NCBI RefSeq assembly: GCF_900167135.1
Contig: NZ_FUWZ01000001.1
Coordinates: forward strand, 2,280,336-2,344,335
DNA from: Chitinophaga eiseniae
GTDB taxonomy: Bacteria > Bacteroidota > Bacteroidia > Chitinophagales > Chitinophagaceae
Length of the DNA stretch: 64,000 bases
Direction: 5' to 3'
Part shown: positions 62,300 to 64,000 of the stretch, piece after piece
Layout of the letters: the number at the start of each line of letters is the position of its first letter
Numbering within the stretch: the first letter of the stretch is position 1
The notes under the pieces: generated by a model
The model's input: the letters and a program-made list of their open reading frames with translations, nothing else
What the model was told of the DNA's origin: nothing
The model's database searches: none
Program-made: the position numbers and the translations under genes

Positions 62300-62982
62300 A
62301 AATCAGTTGTATCATAGTAGAAGATGAGCCGCTGGCCATGGAGCGGGCGAAGGAGTACGTGGAGAAGCTGCCTTATCTGCAGCTGCTGGCTACTTTCGAC
62401 AACGGCGCTGATGCGATGGTATACCTTCGCCTGCATCCTGTGCAGCTCATCCTGCTGGATATCAATATCCCCGGTATCTCCGGCATACAGTTGCTGGAAG
62501 CGGCCAACACGCGCTGCGAAGTGGTGCTGATCACTGCTTATGAGGAATATGCCGTGAAAGGATATGAGTTGAACGTGACGGACTATCTTCTGAAGCCCTA
62601 TACTTTCGACCGGTTTATACTGGCTATGGATAAGGTGCAGCATAACCTGCAACGGCAGGCGCCTGCCGCGCCGGCATATATCTTCATTAAAACCTCATGG
62701 AAGCTGGAGAAAGTATCGCTCGATGATATTTTGTACATCGAAGGGCGGCGCGATTACCGTAAAGTATATACGCAGCAGAAGCAGATCATGACCTTGCAGC
62801 CATTCGGCTGGTTTGAGCAGGAACTGCCGCCACAGCAGGTCTGCAGGGTACATAAGTCGTATATGGTGGCCATCGCCAAAATAGACAGCATTGAAAAAGA
62901 TGGTATCCGGATGGGTGATGCCATTATCCCGGTGTCGGAGACCTACCGCAAACAGTTTTACGCGCTGATTACGCGCGGCTGA
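62296..62982 (+). CDS. LytTR-family response regulator
   Basis: 228 residues. Receiver with EDEP at 9-12, Asp in LILLDINIPGISG and Lys in YLLKPYTF; C-terminal LytTR DNA-binding domain (about 125-225) with ILYIEGRRDYRKVYTQQKQI, ELPPQQVCRVHKSYMVAIAKI and IPVSETYRKQF. The pair with LytS controls genes by binding short direct repeats; the ABC transporter genes upstream are the likely target. Confidence 0.95.
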   Translation: MKISCIIVEDEPLAMERAKEYVEKLPYLQLLATFDNGADAMVYLRLHPVQLILLDINIPGISGIQLLEAANTRCEVVLITAYEEYAVKGYELNVTDYLLKPYTFDRFILAMDKVQHNLQRQAPAAPAYIFIKTSWKLEKVSLDDILYIEGRRDYRKVYTQQKQIMTLQPFGWFEQELPPQQVCRVHKSYMVAIAKIDSIEKDGIRMGDAIIPVSETYRKQFYALITRG

Positions 62983-63499
62983 TTTTTCTACGGGTAAACC
63001 AGTAGCAAATCACGAAGAAGAGAAGGGCGATGAGAAGCCTGTACCATTTCTCCATGGGAGCTTCTTTGTTGTTGAAAAAATAATAGCCTTTCCACGCCCA
63101 GGCGGCAATCCATTCGGCTATAGTACTCATGTGGGTGATCGCCGGTACGCTGACGATCAGCAGGCAGGTAAACCATACAGCAGCATTGCGTTTAGGAGAG
63201 AAAGCGGATGCAGGCACCAGACCTAACAGCAATATAACGATCAGCGCATACTTTACCCAAACGTAAATGGAACTGCGGATGGGATCATCGTAGGTTTCCA
63301 TGACAACAGAACCGTAGAAGAAAATCAGTATTCCCAGCGGAATCAGGCCCATAATGGCATATGCGGTGTTGGCTATACGAAGATAGGGGGAGCGTATGTT
63401 TTTTAATGCAGGGACAAATACGGAGGCTATCAGGAAAAGAACGAGAGAAACAGCGCAGCCGTCTATCAGATAAGTCAGGATATCCCAGGTATGTTGCAT
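62969..63499 (-). CDS. Membrane protein, paralogue of the next gene
   Basis: 176 residues, four or five predicted helices. The opening FLIASVFVPALKNIRSPYLRIANTAY parallels LFIACHPYVQALRNMRMAYLITANKAA in the next protein, so the two are tandem copies (quoted here as VPALKNIRSPYLRIANTAY). No known domain is visible. The start at 63499 avoids overlap with the upstream gene; an ATG at 63574 overlaps it. Its 3' end overlaps the LytTR gene by 14 bases. Confidence 0.72.
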   Translation of the reverse strand: MQHTWDILTYLIDGCAVSLVLFLIASVFVPALKNIRSPYLRIANTAYAIMGLIPLGILIFFYGSVVMETYDDPIRSSIYVWVKYALIVILLLGLVPASAFSPKRNAAVWFTCLLIVSVPAITHMSTIAEWIAAWAWKGYYFFNNKEAPMEKWYRLLIALLFFVICYWFTRRKISRA

Positions 63500-63536
63500 G
63501 GAGACAGTAGTTGTCCTGTAAAATACAGAAAAAAAA

Positions 63537-64000
63537 TTATGATGACGGCGTACCATCTGTTTTACGCCGGGCATAAATATAGCAGCCGGTAAAATACAGT
63601 ATGGTGGTGGTAATCACTTCAGGATAAGGTACTCTGGATAACCGTGCGACAGCACGCCTGTGTTCAAAGGCTGCGAGAAGCTGTGTGGTATTGTATTCTA
63701 TTATGTTAATTAATATCAGGCATGTCATTAGTAGTACAAAGCTCAGTCCACTGGTAAACCGTTTACTTAAAAGCACTACCATGGCAATGGTGCCGAGGCA
63801 TAGTATCTGGGGAACGGCCAACGGGGGATAGCTAAGGAAGAAATGGTTGGTGTCGCCATGTTCGATCATCAGCCATAACATGATGGCAGCTTTGAGCAGC
63901 GCTATAACGGCTGCCGCTTTATTGGCCGTTATCAGGTAAGCCATCCGCATGTTCCTGAGTGCCTGAACGTAGGGGTGGCAGGCGATAAAGAGGATAATAG
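63537..64000 (-). CDS. Membrane protein, 5' end outside window
   Basis: The frame is open to the right edge and encodes IILFIACHPYVQALRNMRM before the ATG at 63950, so the start lies beyond the window. At least 154 residues, with four helices (AAVIALLKAAIMLWLMI, LCLGTIAMVVLLSK, FVLLMTCLILINII and a last one at ITTTILYFTGCYIY). It is the paralogue of the downstream gene; both end with basic tails. Function unknown. Confidence 0.75.
   Translation of the reverse strand, partial: IILFIACHPYVQALRNMRMAYLITANKAAAVIALLKAAIMLWLMIEHGDTNHFFLSYPPLAVPQILCLGTIAMVVLLSKRFTSGLSFVLLMTCLILINIIEYNTTQLLAAFEHRRAVARLSRVPYPEVITTTILYFTGCYIYARRKTDGTPSS

Noticed and set aside
1-64000. tRNA, rRNA, insertion sequences, prophage
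   Set aside because: No cloverleaf, rRNA, transposase or phage structural gene seen in either strand.

Overview
The window looks like chromosomal DNA of a Bacteroidota bacterium, most probably a Chitinophaga-type member of the Chitinophagaceae. The reasons are a SusC/FecA-like TonB receptor with a carboxypeptidase-like N-terminal domain, 800-residue double-FtsX permeases, AraC regulators with membrane-bound N-termini, an ECF42 sigma factor with its YCII/DGPF partner, many lipoproteins, weak Shine-Dalgarno sites and promoters of the TTG-N19/20-TAnnTTTG type. I saw no rRNA, tRNA, CRISPR array, insertion sequence or prophage. The content is accessory and regulatory rather than core metabolism.

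Left part (1-15 kb). The left edge cuts a long gene on the minus strand whose product resembles the clostridial P-47/OrfX TULIP proteins. It diverges from an operon of a lipoprotein, a 7-TM protein, a HisKA_3 kinase, a NarL-type regulator and a HEAT-like protein (1756-5175). After a hydrolase/outer-membrane pair and a membrane-bound AraC regulator come three secreted lipoprotein genes (8403-11291). The third is a cholesterol-dependent-cytolysin-like (CDCL) protein that stops where domain 4 should start. A DoxX protein, two Crp/Fnr regulators and an extended SDR reductase follow.

Middle (14-24 kb). A GntR/UTRA regulator faces a three-gene mannoside operon read on the minus strand: ROK kinase + phosphomannose isomerase fusion, sugar porter and secreted GH38 alpha-mannosidase. 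Nearly identical palindromes (TATGTTCnnACATA) lie in front of both the regulator and the operon, so the regulator probably controls both. The route would be cleavage of mannosides outside the cytoplasm, uptake of mannose, then phosphorylation and isomerisation to fructose-6-phosphate.

24-39 kb. A TetR regulon is marked by three TAGATA-type palindromes around a 14-TM exporter, a hydrolase relic and the tetR gene. It is followed by an aldo/keto reductase, AraC regulators, an ECF42-YCII-DoxX operon, a Schlafen AlbA_2 regulator with a seven-copy AAAGGGGCC array behind it, an FAD aromatic hydroxylase and a MacB/FtsX permease.

39-64 kb. This part holds single-gene units: GNAT and FemAB-like acyltransferases, a sigma-54 activator without a receiver domain, SRPBCC, YjbQ, a Gfo/Idh/MocA oxidoreductase, DUF92 and DUF4260 proteins, a TonB siderophore receptor, a fatty-acid-hydroxylase/START fusion, VOC proteins, a LuxR-DUF4199 pair, an SLH/PrcB-like protein, SDR and amidohydrolase. 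It ends with an ABC transporter + LytS/LytTR operon facing two tandem paralogous membrane proteins, the second cut by the right edge. Three decayed genes (26.0, 38.6 and 43.8 kb) show ongoing gene loss.

The best candidates for new biology are the CDCL lipoprotein with its lipoprotein neighbours and the P-47-like TULIP gene, two toxin-related families in one short stretch. All family assignments were made by reading the translations; no database search was run.
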